NCBI RefSeq assembly: GCF_004293625.1
Contig: NZ_CP033040.1
Location: 2,681,001 to 2,745,000 of the forward strand
Length of the DNA stretch: 64,000 bases
Direction of reading: 5' to 3'
DNA from: Thiomicrorhabdus indica
GTDB lineage: Bacteria; Pseudomonadota; Gammaproteobacteria; Thiomicrospirales; Thiomicrospiraceae
Within the stretch, counting starts at the first letter, position 1, and each line of letters starts with the position of its first letter. Under the pieces are notes generated by a model. That model was not told the DNA's origin. It did no database searches and saw only the letters and a list, made by a program, of their open reading frames with translations. Position numbers and translations under genes: made by a program. Positions 35,932-44,166 of this stretch are shown here, piece after piece.

Positions 35932-37416
35932 TCAAGTGCGCTTGATTGCAAAACTTTCAACGTAAGCTTCTGGCTTCGTGTAATCAAACTCTTTGCCCAT
36001 AATCGTATAGTTTTCATAGGTTTTCGCTGGCGGTTCATAGCCAAGTTCCTTCATGACACGACCCGTCTCTGCCGCGGTATAAACCTCCTCAGCAATCTTC
36101 TGATAATCAATATCACCTTTGATGTAGCCCCAACGTTTCATCTGCGTCAGAATCCACACACCCATTGAATGCCAAGGGAACGGGTCAAAGTCAATACGAT
36201 CCGGAACATCCATAACGCTGCCAAGTCCATCCGCATAACGACCAGTCAAAACTTGTTGTACAACCGGCACAGGCTGGTTCAGATAGTTTTTTGGAGAAAT
36301 AGCTTCGGCAATCTCTTTACGGTTTTCCGACTTGGCTGAATACTCGGTAGCATCAATAATCGAACGAAGCAGTGCACCATAGGTATTTGGATTTTGAACC
36401 GCAAACTCTTTCGAACATGCGAAAGCACAACAAGGATGACCTTCCCAAATATCTTTAGTCAGGGTATGAATAAAACCAACTTTTTCCCAAACTGCTCGTT
36501 GATTGAATGGGTCAGGAGACAAATAACCGTCTAAGTTACCGGCACGTAGATTCGCTACCATTTCAGGGGGTGGCACAACTCGAATTTGAATATCCTTATC
36601 TGGGTCTAAGCCATGTTCAGCAACATAATAACGAAGCAGGAAGTTATGCATGGAATACTCGAACGGCACACCGAATTTAAAGCCTTTCCAATCTTTTGGA
36701 TCACGCTTATCTTTGTGATCATTATGAAGAACGATTGCCTGACCATTGATGTTTTCGACTGTTGGCATAATGAAGGGCTTAGCGGTTGAACCCGCTCCCA
36801 TTGACATTGCCAGCGGCATCGGTGTCAACATGTGTGATGCGTCATACTCTTTAGCTAAAGACTTATCACGTGCCACCGCCCAACCTGCGGTTTTAATTAC
36901 ATCAACATCTAAACCGTTTTTCTCATAAAATCCCATTGGGTGAGCCATAATAATGGGTGTCGCACAGGTAATCGGTACAAAACCAATATTCAGTTTTTTC
37001 TTTTCCAAAGGCCCTAACCCCATCGTTTCCTTAATGGCGGCTTTAGCCTCTTCCATAGGGAAAACCGATCCCAACACTGCAGCAGTTGTACCTGCACCAA
37101 TCATGCTCAAAAACGATCGTCGACTCATATCATTGTGGCCAAATACCGAACGCACCACCGCACTTTCAACCGCACGATCAATGATCTCCTCTTGGCTCTG
37201 TAGTGCTGCCTCAGCAGGTGAAATGATTTTTTTCGAGTGCGGTTCGCTTTGTTGGTCTAATTTTTGTTGTAGTGTTTGCTCTATGGACTCTTGCTTATCA
37301 CGTGCGCTCAAATGTGGCTGATTTTTTTCCAGCAGACACATCGGGCAGTCACAATCAGATTTATGGAGCAAGCTTTTACTGGCATCGAATGGATCACTAA
37401 GACTTTTAAATGACAT
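35932..37416 (-). CDS. NrtA/CynA-type binding protein with N-terminal Cys extension and Tat signal, cluster 2
   Basis: The start at 37416 is favoured because AAGGGG lies 6 bp upstream of that ATG (an alternative ATG 6 bp earlier has no spacing). The 494-residue protein has an unusual 97-residue leader before a clear twin-arginine signal SRRSFLSMIG (RR at 99-100) and AKA cleavage near 126. In the leader DCDCPMC (Cys22, 24, 27) resembles a small metal-binding knuckle. The mature part carries YSMHN, PPPEM and DIWEGHPCCAFACSKEF (HPCC near 327), all shared with the cluster 1 protein. No ribosome site precedes the internal ATG at the twin-Arg motif, so the extension is probably translated. Substrate unknown. 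Confidence 0.87.
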   Translation of the reverse strand: MSFKSLSDPFDASKSLLHKSDCDCPMCLLEKNQPHLSARDKQESIEQTLQQKLDQQSEPHSKKIISPAEAALQSQEEIIDRAVESAVVRSVFGHNDMSRRSFLSMIGAGTTAAVLGSVFPMEEAKAAIKETMGLGPLEKKKLNIGFVPITCATPIIMAHPMGFYEKNGLDVDVIKTAGWAVARDKSLAKEYDASHMLTPMPLAMSMGAGSTAKPFIMPTVENINGQAIVLHNDHKDKRDPKDWKGFKFGVPFEYSMHNFLLRYYVAEHGLDPDKDIQIRVVPPPEMVANLRAGNLDGYLSPDPFNQRAVWEKVGFIHTLTKDIWEGHPCCAFACSKEFAVQNPNTYGALLRSIIDATEYSAKSENRKEIAEAISPKNYLNQPVPVVQQVLTGRYADGLGSVMDVPDRIDFDPFPWHSMGVWILTQMKRWGYIKGDIDYQKIAEEVYTAAETGRVMKELGYEPPAKTYENYTIMGKEFDYTKPEAYVESFAIKRT

Positions 37417-37504
37417 TGGCATCCCCTTTGGATTTAACTTAATGACAAAAATAACTTGATAGGTGAGTTATTCATGCAATAAAAACAGTAATCAAAGTTA
37501 ATTC

Positions 37505-37521
37505 AGCAGAGCACATGCCAA
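37505..37521 (-). promoter_or_regulatory. Sigma-54 promoter for ABC cluster 2
   Basis: On the minus strand TTGGCATGTGCTCTGCT has GG-N10-GC and matches YTGGCACGRNNNTTGCW at 11 of 14 informative positions. The start of transcription would fall near 37494, about 75 nt before the binding-protein ATG. The divergent gene encodes a sigma-54 activator, and a site array lies directly upstream. Confidence 0.8.
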
Positions 37522-37525
37522 ACAC

Positions 37526-37641
37526 TATGAAAACCATAACTATATGATTTTCATAAATAAAAAATACAAACCAATACACGCTACGCCTATGAAATTTCGT
37601 AATTTCTTTAAATTTCCAAAAAGACGTTATGAAATTTCATA
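37526..37641. promoter_or_regulatory. Array of TATGA-N3/4-TCATA activator sites
   Basis: Four related palindromes lie upstream of the sigma-54 promoter: TATGAAAACCATA (37526-37538, one mismatch), TATGATTTTCATA (37543-37555), TATGAAATTTCGTA (37588-37601, one mismatch) and the perfect TATGAAATTTCATA (37628-37641). Two are 40 bp apart centre to centre. They lie in the gap between the divergent regulator gene and the ABC operon and are the likely binding sites of that regulator, which may also control itself. Confidence 0.65.
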
Positions 37642-37692
37642 GTTTTGCAAAAAGAAGTTCCATATATCTCTCAACCTTCAAAATTGGACTTT

Positions 37693-39597
37693 ATGATGAA
37701 AGACTCAGAAGCTTTATTGTTTTCCCATAGCCCCGAAGCAATAGTTGTTATCGATACGATTAATGGCCAAATTCTGCACATCAATCAAAAAGCCTGTGAA
37801 CTTTTACAAATAGACAAAAAGAAACATTCTGTTGCAAACACAGACATTAAGAATTTATTTGTAAAAAGTTGGTCAAACTTTGTCACATTCACAGAAGAGG
37901 TTTTGCACAAAGGCGAGGCTTGGAGCCATGAGTTAATTCTGAAAACTGCAACCGAAAACATTAAAGTTCGCGCTTCAGGGAAACGAGTACCGAATAAACC
38001 ACAAATAGTTGTCTTAGAGTTCATACCCCTTAGACAACTAAATTGGCAACAATCGATCAGTGAAATCGATTATTTACAGCGCCAAGGTTTAGCTCACTGG
38101 CAAAAAATCCAAATCTTCTTTCGTGAATTTGAACAAACCAATAGTTTAATCTTGAATGCCGTGGGTGAAGGCATATATGGCGTAGATACTAAAGGTATGA
38201 CAACCTTTATAAACCCTAAAGCTGAGGCGATTCTTGGATGGGAGGCCAGTGAACTCATTGGTCAAAGAATGCATGAACTCATTCATCACAGCCATCAAGA
38301 CGGGAGCCATTACCACACGAAAGAATGTCACATCTATTCGGCATTTCATGATGGGAAAACCAAACGCGTGACAGATGAGTACTTCTGGCATAAAGATGGA
38401 TCATCTATTCCCGTTGAATATACAAGCACACCTATTTTTGAGAATGACCAAATTCTTGGAGCAGTTATAGTCTTTCGCGATATTAGCGAACGAAAGCAGT
38501 CACAGGAAGCTATGCAAAACGCACTGAACGAGATTAAACAACTTAAGAAAAAACTGGAACAAGAAAACCAATATCTTATCGAGAGTTACAAACAAGAACA
38601 CCACTTCAATAAAATTATTGGTAAAAGCACAGCCATTAATAAAATCATCCACCAAATAGAAATGGTCGGCTCTACCAATGCGAATGTATTAATAACCGGT
38701 GAATCTGGAACCGGCAAAGAACTCATCGCTCAGGCAATTCATGAATGCAGTGACAGAAGAGAGCGAACATTAATCCGTGTGAATTGCGCATCCATTCCTA
38801 AAGACCTTTTTGAAAGTGAATTCTTTGGCCACACGAAAGGCGCATTTACGGGTGCGATTAACGATAGAGTTGGAAGGTTTGAATTAGCAGATGGCGGCAC
38901 CCTATTTTTGGATGAAGTTGGAGAAATCCCAATCGAACTCCAAAGCAAGTTGCTTCGTGTTTTACAAGAACAGCAATTTGAACGAATTGGTGATACAAAA
39001 ACTCGTAACGTTGACGTGCGAATTATCGCCGCAACCAACCGAAACTTAGAAGATGAAATCAAGAATAAACGTTTTCGTGAAGATCTATATTTCCGATTAA
39101 ATGTCTTTCCAATTGAGTCACCACCTCTGCGTGAACGCCTTGAAGATGTCCCAATACTTGCAAAACATTTTTTAACCCGATTATGTCAAAAACATAATAA
39201 ACCACAGCTACAACTAAAGATTAAACACATACAAGCATTGCAAGCTTATCATTGGCCAGGGAATATAAGAGAGCTAGTCCATGTCATAGAACGAGCAGTC
39301 ATCACCTCAGAAGGTCAACTTTGCTTGGAACTCAACAGTTATAGGCAGAATGGCTTTGAAGAAACAGACAGACAAATTAATGATGAGTCAAAAGTAATAC
39401 TTAGCTATCCCGAGTTAAAAAATCTAGAACGCCAAAACGTGATTAACGCACTCAAACTCTCAGGAGGAAAAATTTTCGGTGAATCCAGCGCCAGTAAAAT
39501 ACTTCAAATCAACCCAACGACACTTAATTCTAAATTGAAAAAATTGAAGATTAATAAATACGAGTTCAAAGACGGCTCTGAATTTAGCAATACCTAA
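37693..39597 (+). CDS. PAS-domain sigma-54-dependent activator
   Basis: The 634-residue regulator has two PAS domains (about 5-115 and 135-265), a short coiled coil (NALNEIKQLKKKLEQENQYL, about 275-295), an AAA+ domain with Walker A GESGTGKE, sigma-54 loop GAFTGA, Walker B LFLDEVGEI and RRLNVFPIE-like [19 protein letters not shown], and a C-terminal Fis-type HTH (SGGKIFGESSASKILQINPTTLNSKLKKLKI). The start at 37693 is preferred to a TTG at 37645 because TTGGA is upstream and the operator palindrome abuts the TTG. Divergent from ABC cluster 2 and its obvious regulator. The PAS ligand is unknown. Confidence 0.92.
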   Translation: MMKDSEALLFSHSPEAIVVIDTINGQILHINQKACELLQIDKKKHSVANTDIKNLFVKSWSNFVTFTEEVLHKGEAWSHELILKTATENIKVRASGKRVPNKPQIVVLEFIPLRQLNWQQSISEIDYLQRQGLAHWQKIQIFFREFEQTNSLILNAVGEGIYGVDTKGMTTFINPKAEAILGWEASELIGQRMHELIHHSHQDGSHYHTKECHIYSAFHDGKTKRVTDEYFWHKDGSSIPVEYTSTPIFENDQILGAVIVFRDISERKQSQEAMQNALNEIKQLKKKLEQENQYLIESYKQEHHFNKIIGKSTAINKIIHQIEMVGSTNANVLITGESGTGKELIAQAIHECSDRRERTLIRVNCASIPKDLFESEFFGHTKGAFTGAINDRVGRFELADGGTLFLDEVGEIPIELQSKLLRVLQEQQFERIGDTKTRNVDVRIIAATNRNLEDEIKNKRFREDLYFRLNVFPIESPPLRERLEDVPILAKHFLTRLCQKHNKPQLQLKIKHIQALQAYHWPGNIRELVHVIERAVITSEGQLCLELNSYRQNGFEETDRQINDESKVILSYPELKNLERQNVINALKLSGGKIFGESSASKILQINPTTLNSKLKKLKINKYEFKDGSEFSNT

Positions 39598-39713
39598 CAA
39601 CCCTAGGAGGGCAAAATGGGAATATTATGTGTTTTGGCTTAGTGACGTTTTATTTAAATATGTATTAAAGTAAACAAATACAAAACTATATTTACACTAT
39701 TGCAAATTTCAGG
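39598..39713. other. Short non-coding gap before the tRNA pair
   Basis: Nothing recognisable is seen; the right end runs into the tRNA operon terminator. Confidence 0.3.
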
Positions 39714-39750
39714 TAATAAAAAACCCCAAGCATATCAATAGCTTAGGGTT
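39714..39750 (-). terminator. Terminator of the tRNA operon
   Basis: On the minus strand AAACCCTAAGC, a 9-nt loop and GCTTGGGGTTT form a stem with one bulge/mismatch, followed by a T6-A-TT run, about 7 nt after the tRNA-Leu CCA end. Confidence 0.85.
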
Positions 39751-39756
39751 TAAATG

Positions 39757-39840
<84 letters not shown>

Positions 39841-39842
39841 AG

Positions 39843-39918
39843 TGGTGGCCACACCTGGAATCGAACCAGGGACACAAGGATTTTCAATCCTTTGCTCTAC
39901 CAACTGAGCTATGTGGCC
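39843..39918 (-). tRNA. tRNA-Phe (anticodon GAA)
   Basis: 76 nt including CCA. Acceptor GGCCACA with TGTGGCC, D-loop AGCTCAGTTGGTAGAGC, anticodon loop TTGAAAA with GAA, T-arm GGTTCGATTCC. First tRNA of the pair. Confidence 0.98.
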
Positions 39919-39935
39919 TCCGTGATGTGCGGCGT

Positions 39936-39964
39936 ATTGTATAGACGGGCTTAAAGGCTGTCAA
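39936..39964 (-). promoter_or_regulatory. Sigma-70 promoter of the tRNA pair
   Basis: On the minus strand TTGACA (39959-39964), a 17-bp spacer and TACAAT (39936-39941) form a near-consensus promoter, followed by a GC-rich discriminator (ACGCCGC) as expected for stringently controlled stable-RNA genes. Confidence 0.9.
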
Positions 39965-40416
39965 ATCTTTTTTTGAAAAAATTAAAAATATTCATGAAAG
40001 TCGTGAACACCTCTTTTATTAAGCTGTCGAGAACAATTTAGTGACATCATCTCAGTATCATTTCATTTAGATCGACTCACTTGAAAATGAAAACTCAAGC
40101 GAGATACTGATAGATCTATTTTTCTCATCCATTAACTACTCTCCTCGCTGCCCGTCGCAGGATAAAAACACACATCACAACCACTGTATCTTGTATCAAG
40201 ACATAGATCATTAACGTCAATAAGTCCTTAGCGTTTGACCTTTTGCCAAACCAAGTAATTAAGACTTACCTTTTTACTCATTAAACCCTTTTAGCTTAAA
40301 AATGTAAAAAAATCACATTTTTTATTGTGAGTTTGCTTTTTCAGGCGTATGATCTATTCAAGTCAAAAATGTAAAATTATTACATTTTATAGATACAGTG
40401 AATTGGGAGAAATCAT
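39965..40416 (+). promoter_or_regulatory. Upstream region of the DUF2202 lipoprotein with paired operator-like sites
   Basis: Non-coding, AT-rich. Two 25-bp inverted repeats of the form AAAAATGT-N9-ACATTTT lie at 40298-40322 and 40365-40389, 67 bp apart. The second is close to TGTAA-AATTA-TTACA, a perfect 15-bp palindrome. They sit 28 and 95 bp upstream of the ATG and look like repressor or activator sites for a dimeric regulator. A weaker inverted repeat TCAGTATC/GATACTGA spans about 40050-40110. Confidence 0.5.
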
Positions 40417-41781
40417 ATGCAAATAAAAAAACGTTTTGAATTGGCTGTTTTAACTACAGCAATTGCACTTTCTTTAAGTGGCTGCGGAGGCTCTTCAACC
40501 ACTGACTCCATAAATCCGATGGATACTCTAACAACTTCTGAACAAGCCTATGAAATCACAATAGAGCGTGGGCCAGTGCTTTATGCACATGTTATTGACT
40601 CATCCGGAATAAAAGCTACCCCTGTTCAAGATGAGAATGGAAAACCAACGAATCGCTATCGGTTCAATCTGACGCCAAACTATCCAATCTCAACTTCCGG
40701 TGGTTATATTGACTTAGATACATCTGGAAACTTAAGCGCAGGCGATTTAAAAATGGGAGATCTTCGACTGCAAACATACAATGGCTCAACATTAACCATT
40801 GCCAGCACCCTAGCGGATAAACAATTAGATGTGCTTGCGTCTTTAGGATTTAATTACGAACAGCTTACTTCCAAAACACCTTCTACAGACTTAATGATTG
40901 CCGCGTTAAGTGATGAAGTGTTTGCCTACGCACTTCGGAATCAAATCACCGACTTATCGCAAATTGATTTGAATCTAATTCGAGATCAAATTGCCACACG
41001 CATCAGTCTCTATCAAAGCTCAGGATTATCCGCTATTGAGCAAGAACAAAACTTGATTGATGAGTTGGCTGCAGAATCTATTGTGAAACCAATTGATGCC
41101 ATAACTGCTGAGACTTTAATCGCTGATGGTAGCTTGGATATTACGCAACAAGGTTTTACTGAAATGACGATTGTTCCTGAGACTCAAGAACTGATTGCCT
41201 TCTCATGGAATGAAGAAAAAATGGCCAAGGAATTATACTTAAATATGTATAACGACTTGTTAGCTCGTGGTGTAGAAATCAAATCACTTTACAATGTGGC
41301 AACAAATTCTGAAACTAAGCACCAAGAAACAATGCAAAATTTGGCCGAAAAATACGATTTAGATTTAATTACGTTTGCCAATTCTGATGCATCAAGTGTG
41401 ATCTATGGATATGATGCCGTAGCACTAGCTGCCGTTGAAAACGCCGAATTTATATTGCCCGAAGTGCAAAGCCTGTATGACGGTTTGTGGGCGCACTATC
41501 AAGAAGGTAATGCGACCGCAATCAGTGCACTTGAAGCAGCTTGCATGGTCGAAGTGGTCGATGTAAATGACCTGAATACCAGCATTGATGAAGCGAATGC
41601 ATTGGGTGCTTATGAACTGGAGGCTGCTCTTGAGAGCTTACGCTCAGGAAGCTATAACCATTATTGGGCTTTTGATGGTGCTCTTATTGCGCAAGGCATT
41701 CAACAAGGCTGTGGTATTTTAGGTGCTGAGTATGATCAAGATTATCCTCAAGTGACCAAGGGTAATGGTCAAGGGAATTAA
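40417..41781 (+). CDS. DUF2202 ferritin-like lipoprotein
   Basis: A 454-residue protein with a lipoprotein signal (lipobox LSGC, Cys at 23) followed by a Ser/Thr linker. Residues to about 240 form an uncharacterised domain (ITIERGPVLYAHVIDSSG, LDTSGNLSAGDLKMG). The C-terminal part, from LIAFSWNEEKMAKELYLNMY, is the DUF2202 ferritin-like four-helix bundle, with Glu/His-rich helices (SETKHQETMQNL, ALEAACMVEVVDVNDLN, SYNHYWAFDGAL) that could bind a di-iron site. It likely sits in the outer or inner membrane facing the periplasm. Role unknown. First of a same-strand group with DUF6502, DUF5666 and a LuxR-type gene. Confidence 0.85.
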   Translation: MQIKKRFELAVLTTAIALSLSGCGGSSTTDSINPMDTLTTSEQAYEITIERGPVLYAHVIDSSGIKATPVQDENGKPTNRYRFNLTPNYPISTSGGYIDLDTSGNLSAGDLKMGDLRLQTYNGSTLTIASTLADKQLDVLASLGFNYEQLTSKTPSTDLMIAALSDEVFAYALRNQITDLSQIDLNLIRDQIATRISLYQSSGLSAIEQEQNLIDELAAESIVKPIDAITAETLIADGSLDITQQGFTEMTIVPETQELIAFSWNEEKMAKELYLNMYNDLLARGVEIKSLYNVATNSETKHQETMQNLAEKYDLDLITFANSDASSVIYGYDAVALAAVENAEFILPEVQSLYDGLWAHYQEGNATAISALEAACMVEVVDVNDLNTSIDEANALGAYELEAALESLRSGSYNHYWAFDGALIAQGIQQGCGILGAEYDQDYPQVTKGNGQGN

Positions 41782-41835
41782 GCGTTACAATATCGCGTTG
41801 TAATGAAAGATGAACTTTAAGGTTGTATTGGTTTT

Positions 41836-42705
41836 ATGAAAAATGAAGTTTCCAACAATCGCTTTGAGCGAATGCTGAAACGCGTGTTAAAACCATTGGT
41901 TAAATTTCTGCTCAAACATGGAATTACTTACACCGCTCTGCAAGAAGCCTTAAAGTCACTTTATGTTGAAGTAACGATTGAGTCAGGTCAACTCGAAACC
42001 AAACGGATGACAGACAGTCGTATCAGCTTACTGACAGGCATCCATCGTAAAGAAGTCAAACGTTTACGTGAATATCTGCAACAAGGTGATACACCGTCAT
42101 TAGGCGAACTACAAGCCAGCTTAAGCGCAGCGGTTATGGCGAAATGGTTATCGTCGCCTGACTATTTAGAGGATACCGGATATCCTCGTCAAATCCCTCG
42201 AGCCGGAAAAGCGCCCTCTTTTGAGGCGCTTGTATATAGCGTATCTAAAGACAAACATTATCGAAGCCTTTTAGATGATTGGCTAGCCCAGGAAATTGTC
42301 GCCCTTGAAGGTAATGTTCTAATGTTGCAACAACAAGGATTTGTGCCTTCGGAAGACGAAGCCGAAAAGCTTTATTTTGCCGGCAAAAACCTCGGAGCGC
42401 ATATTGAAACGGTGACGCAAAACTTGCAAACCGATTCATTTCCAATGTTTGAAAGAGCAGTATTCTATCGAGGCTTATCCCAAGAATCTGTCTCAGAAAT
42501 TGAACAAGAAGCAAAGCGTCGAAATCTTGAAACCTTAACCAAGATTAATGACATGGCAGCAAACGCCAAACAAGCCTTACCGGCCGGTAAAGATTCCAAT
42601 AATATCTATGGTTTCCACTTAGGCGTTTACTTTCTAAGAGAACTCCAAGAGCCTTCAAAAAACGACCTTAAAATACCTGACGATGCCAATGGAGTCTTAA
42701 AATGA
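41836..42705 (+). CDS. DUF6502 family protein
   Basis: The 289-residue cytoplasmic protein opens with RVLKPLVKFLLKHGITYTALQEALKSLYVEVT and RISLLTGIHRKEVKRLREYL, the DUF6502 pattern, a winged-helix-like N-terminal domain that may bind DNA. The C-terminal half is helical. No function is established. Its stop overlaps the start of the DUF5666 gene by 4 bp (ATGA), and DUF6502/DUF5666 pairs recur in proteobacteria. A Pro-Ala-Gly (ALPAGKD) comes from a perfect palindrome copy at 42589. Confidence 0.87.
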   Translation: MKNEVSNNRFERMLKRVLKPLVKFLLKHGITYTALQEALKSLYVEVTIESGQLETKRMTDSRISLLTGIHRKEVKRLREYLQQGDTPSLGELQASLSAAVMAKWLSSPDYLEDTGYPRQIPRAGKAPSFEALVYSVSKDKHYRSLLDDWLAQEIVALEGNVLMLQQQGFVPSEDEAEKLYFAGKNLGAHIETVTQNLQTDSFPMFERAVFYRGLSQESVSEIEQEAKRRNLETLTKINDMAANAKQALPAGKDSNNIYGFHLGVYFLRELQEPSKNDLKIPDDANGVLK

Positions 42706-43553
42706 AAAGCTTCCTACTTCTTTTAATTTTTGCATTTGGCGCAACTGCCTGTTCAACACCAACCTCAAATACTGCGAAGATAGAAAACCCAATCGAAAAT
42801 ATCGATAATGGATTCGGGGGCACAGGCAAGTCGCTAGCTTATGAAGAAGAATCAGGATTCGGTGGAACCGGCGTTATTGGCACAGTGGAGGCTTTTGGCA
42901 GCATTTGGGTGAATGGGCTTCACATCCAATTTGACCATCAACGAAAGGTTACCGCCAATTTATCTGGAAAATTTCCCATTGCGATTGGTCATCAAGTCTT
43001 ACTCCGAGCCGAGCAAACAGGGCAAACAATCCAAAGCCATGAGTTAGTCCTACACTTCCCTCTGGCAGGAAAAGTCACAGACATCAAACGACAACATTTG
43101 TTAGTTAATAACCACTGGGTTCGCTGGAATACAAAAACACAGTTCGATAAAAACTGGCAAGATCCAGAGAAAATTAGGCTTGGAGAATTTGTCATTGTCA
43201 GCGGCTATCAATTAGACAGTGGCACTTGGGTCGCAACACGTTTATCTGCAAACCCTCAAAAAACTCAGCATTTTGCACCAGAAATCATTTGGCCATTTCA
43301 CCAGCGCCCAAACCGGTTTATCATAGAAAATGCGTTAACATCACGCCTATCCCCCAGCTTAAAACAACTTGCTCCGAACCAGCGAATTATGCGCTCAGGT
43401 CGTTTTAGCTCAATGGGGCAGCAAAACCAAATACCTTCTACTGCAAATAAAAATATGCACAAAAGCTCAAATGGACACTTCCAAAGCCCGGCTCGACATG
43501 GCTCACCAACCATGCAATCGCCAATGATGGGGAGACAAACAGGAAGGTATTAA
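42702..43553 (+). CDS. DUF5666 lipoprotein
   Basis: The 283-residue protein has a lipobox (ATAC, Cys17), two GFGGTG repeats (about 38-58) and a DUF5666 beta-domain (GTVEAFGSIWVNGLHIQFD, GKVTDIKRQHLLVNNHWVRWN, LGEFVIVSGYQLDSGTWVATRL). The C-terminal 60 residues are Gln/Ser/Pro-rich and disordered. Secreted and membrane-anchored by inference. It overlaps the DUF6502 gene and is probably co-translated. Function unknown. Confidence 0.87.
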   Translation: MKSFLLLLIFAFGATACSTPTSNTAKIENPIENIDNGFGGTGKSLAYEEESGFGGTGVIGTVEAFGSIWVNGLHIQFDHQRKVTANLSGKFPIAIGHQVLLRAEQTGQTIQSHELVLHFPLAGKVTDIKRQHLLVNNHWVRWNTKTQFDKNWQDPEKIRLGEFVIVSGYQLDSGTWVATRLSANPQKTQHFAPEIIWPFHQRPNRFIIENALTSRLSPSLKQLAPNQRIMRSGRFSSMGQQNQIPSTANKNMHKSSNGHFQSPARHGSPTMQSPMMGRQTGRY

Positions 43554-43632
43554 ATAATGAATTGTGCCCGAATAAAAATTTAACCTAGCTCTGTTACACA
43601 ACAGTTGCTGCAAATAACTCTGGATAAGATTT

Positions 43633-44142
43633 GTGAAAAAACTCTCAATGACACATTTGACCTTGGTCATTCTACTTTTCGTTTTAGTAACATCGATATT
43701 TAATATTGTTGAAGACATCCACGATATGGGCGGCCATTGGAGTGACCATGTGTCTATTGAAGCTTTTCTGGCGATTTTGTGTTTGATTGCTTTAGTGGTT
43801 TTATTGAAGTCTGCACGAAACCAAGACGAACACCTCTCTGAAACCTTAGTAAGACTGCATCACACCACTGAAAAGCTCGATGAATATGAATCACGCACTT
43901 CTGTTTTGATGCACGAATTCTCACAAATCATTCAACAGCAATTCACAGAATGGAAATTCACTCCGAGCGAGAAAGAAGTCGCGCTACTTTTACTTAAAGG
44001 GTTGAGTTTGGATGAAATTGCGGAAGTTCGTGAAACCAAATCGAAAACTGTACGACAGCAAGCATCTAGTTGCTATAAGAAAGCGAATGTTAGTGGGCGC
44101 CATGAATTAGCTGCATTTTTCTTTGAAGATTTACTGCTCTAA
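43633..44142 (+). CDS. Membrane-anchored LuxR-type regulator
   Basis: The 169-residue protein starts at a GTG (43633), has two membrane helices (about 7-25 and 45-62), a coiled-coil linker (85-110) and a LuxR/GerE-type helix-turn-helix at the C-terminus (FTPSEKEVALLLLKGLSLDEIAEVRETKSKTVRQQASSCYKKANVSGRHELAAFFFEDLLL). A transcription factor tethered to the membrane would sense an envelope or redox cue. It ends the DUF2202 group and is convergent with the EptA-like gene. The AAAAATGT-N9-ACATTTT sites upstream of the group are candidate targets. Confidence 0.82.
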   Translation: MKKLSMTHLTLVILLFVLVTSIFNIVEDIHDMGGHWSDHVSIEAFLAILCLIALVVLLKSARNQDEHLSETLVRLHHTTEKLDEYESRTSVLMHEFSQIIQQQFTEWKFTPSEKEVALLLLKGLSLDEIAEVRETKSKTVRQQASSCYKKANVSGRHELAAFFFEDLLL

Positions 44143-44166
44143 CAATAATGACCTTATTTTCACGGC

